Part shown: piece after piece, positions 33,798 through 34,892 of the stretch
Layout: each line of letters starts with the position of its first letter
How positions within the stretch are numbered: position 1 is the stretch's first letter
Assembly (NCBI GenBank): GCA_022969215.1
Contig: JALJPA010000020.1
Span: forward strand, 1 to 34,892
DNA: 34,892 nt
Reading direction: 5' to 3'
Source: Colwellia sp.
Lineage (GTDB): Bacteria > Pseudomonadota > Gammaproteobacteria > Enterobacterales > Alteromonadaceae
Position numbers and translations under genes: made by a program
Notes under the pieces: generated by a model
Databases searched by the model: none
Told to the model about the DNA's origin: nothing
What the model saw: only the letters and a program-made list of their open reading frames with translations

Positions 33798-34177
33798 CTA
33801 TATCACTAGATATTGATTATCCCGCAGCGCTGCAATTGCCTGATTAATAAACTCTTCTTTAACCAGGATATAATCGGTATCGAAAGTAGATATGGCGAAA
33901 ATACTAATTTTCTCATTAGCTAATACCGTAGAAATGTTTGATAAAATACCGGTCATGGTTAAAGCCAAAGGACCAACAACCTCTAAAGCTTGCCAATTTA
34001 ACTCCACTTCATCGCTGGCGATAGTAATGCTTTGTGGCAAAACAATGGATATTTCATCGAAAGTCTTAGCGATAAAAAAATACTGGCGCTAAAGACCTCC
34101 CCTGGGATAGTTGCACTTTCGGATAAGCTATGAATGGCAAAGTGCTCGTTAATTAGTCTAAGTGTTAATTGTGACAT
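33798..34177 (-). pseudogene. ACT-domain protein disrupted by a one-base frameshift
   Basis: The N-terminal part starts at ATG 34177 (AAGGA just upstream): MSQLTLRLINEHFAIHSLSE and IPGEVFSASIF. The continuation lies in another frame: FIAKTFDEISIVLPQS, EVVGPLALTMTGILSNIS and ISIFAISTFDTDYILVKEE, the hallmark of a small ACT/CASTOR-like family of about 125-130 residues. The frames join at a run of seven A (34074-34080, T on the coding strand); one extra base would restore a full-length protein. It is either a recent loss, a sequencing error in the homopolymer or slippage-dependent expression. Confidence 0.75.
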
Positions 34178-34660
34178 CAATGTCCTTAAAGGTTGCTAAA
34201 GTCGTTTAACTATAGCACTTGTTATATACCGTCAGGCTTAAATGACCAAGATGACTATAGGTTTGATCGCTAGCTGTGTTTGAAAATGTAAAGCTTTAAC
34301 TGAAATTTATATAAAACGGCTATTTACGAAAGTTTTACTAGGTTGTCTTAGGTGATTATTAATAGTTATCTTGAAATATTCTATCCACAAAACCTGTGGA
34401 TAGAATTGTGAGTAATCTTGTAGTAACTACCTTTAGCATTGAAATATAAGGATAAAACGAGTAGCTCATTTTTTGACTAGTTAGGTGTTTAATACTAATA
34501 AATTGGATAAGTGATCAAAATAGCCTGTTGGATACTTTTATTGGTAAAGTTGACATTTTAATGCGGTTAAACTGGTTAAAAGCCACTTTAACCGCACCTT
34601 TAATCCTTAAATGATTATTTTTTAACAGGTTCTAAAAGGTGACTAATACCAATCGGACTA
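34178..34660. other. Non-coding region with two strong hairpins
   Basis: No gene seen. One perfect 11-bp stem lies at 34379-34405 (TTCTATCCACA with TGTGGATAGAA, 5-nt loop). A second 10-bp stem lies at 34562-34596 (TGCGGTTAAA with TTTAACCGCA, 15-nt loop). Either may be a terminator for a gene outside the window or a regulatory structure. Confidence 0.5.
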
Positions 34661-34662
34661 AT

Positions 34663-34803
34663 TTATTGATCACTTAGCGAGAATTAAAAGGCTTAGAGGC
34701 AAGGCATTGATTGAAGAGAATGGTTATTCCCTTGTCAAAATCAATAACGCCGCATATAAGCCTTTTAAACTCGCCCTTTGGGAACTCGTTAGTAAACTGA
34801 TAA
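34663..34803. repeat. Palindromic dispersed-repeat-like element
   Basis: A nested imperfect palindrome. Inner arms TTAAAAGGCTTA (34684-34695) and TAAGCCTTTTAA (34757-34768) are perfect. ATTGATT (34707) pairs with AATCAAT (34739), and outer arms TTATTGATCACTTAGCGAG (34663-34681) pair loosely with 34784-34803. I recall very similar elements scattered in Colwellia-like genomes, probably non-autonomous mobile repeats; that is memory, not a search. Confidence 0.55.
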
Positions 34804-34892
34804 CATCACAAAATTAATGAAATATAGAATAACTATGTTTAACTCATTTTGTTTGTTCTAAGCTCACTAACGTAGTTCTAAGTTGGTCAGTT

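Overview
The window reads as an AT-rich chromosome segment from a marine gammaproteobacterium, most likely Alteromonadales close to Colwellia. This is inferred from the neighbourhoods gcvR-bcp divergent from bamC and yffB-dapE-M15 peptidase-DUF2897, and from the abundance of CadC-like regulators with TolB/PD40 sensor domains. No rRNA, tRNA or CRISPR array was seen.

Layout. Bases 1-5700 are conserved housekeeping DNA: a partial unknown gene, the gcvR-bcp pair, bamC, and a leftward four-gene unit (yffB, dapE, M15 peptidase, DUF2897 protein) ending at a bidirectional terminator shared with bamC. Bases 5.7-31.8 kb look like an accessory island. Bases 31.8-34.9 kb look like host DNA again: a PAS-PAS-GGDEF protein, a frameshifted ACT-domain gene and a dispersed palindromic repeat.

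The island is marked by four copies (R0 5697-5770, R1 12061-12203, R2 19143-19285, R3 31637-31778) of one repeat. It contains the promoter-side DNA, start codon and first 12-15 codons of a large serine recombinase, including the codon for the catalytic serine. Only R2 continues into an intact recombinase. R0 resembles R2 and R1 resembles R3, the pattern expected if they are left-type and right-type attachment sites. They cut the island into three segments. The first (5.7-12.2 kb) holds a lipoprotein, an AraC-type regulator with two in-frame stops, and a CadC-like membrane regulator divergent from a secreted esterase. The second (12.2-19.1 kb) holds a paralogous regulator/esterase pair followed by two PD40 proteins around a serine beta-lactamase-family hydrolase. 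The third (19.2-31.8 kb) looks like a self-replicating integrative element: serine recombinase, a 59-residue protein translationally coupled to a primase-helicase replication protein, iteron-like repeats, an orphan RES-domain NAD-targeting protein, a 446-bp segment bounded by 16-bp inverted repeats next to a small tyrosine recombinase (candidate DNA switch), a resolvase remnant, and at its right end a two-gene PARIS-like anti-phage system.

The most notable inference is that the recombinase gene's own 5' end is (part of) its attachment site, so integration may assemble or break the recombinase reading frame. The island may have grown by repeated use of the same site just upstream of yffB. All functional statements rest on motifs read by eye; no database search was run.
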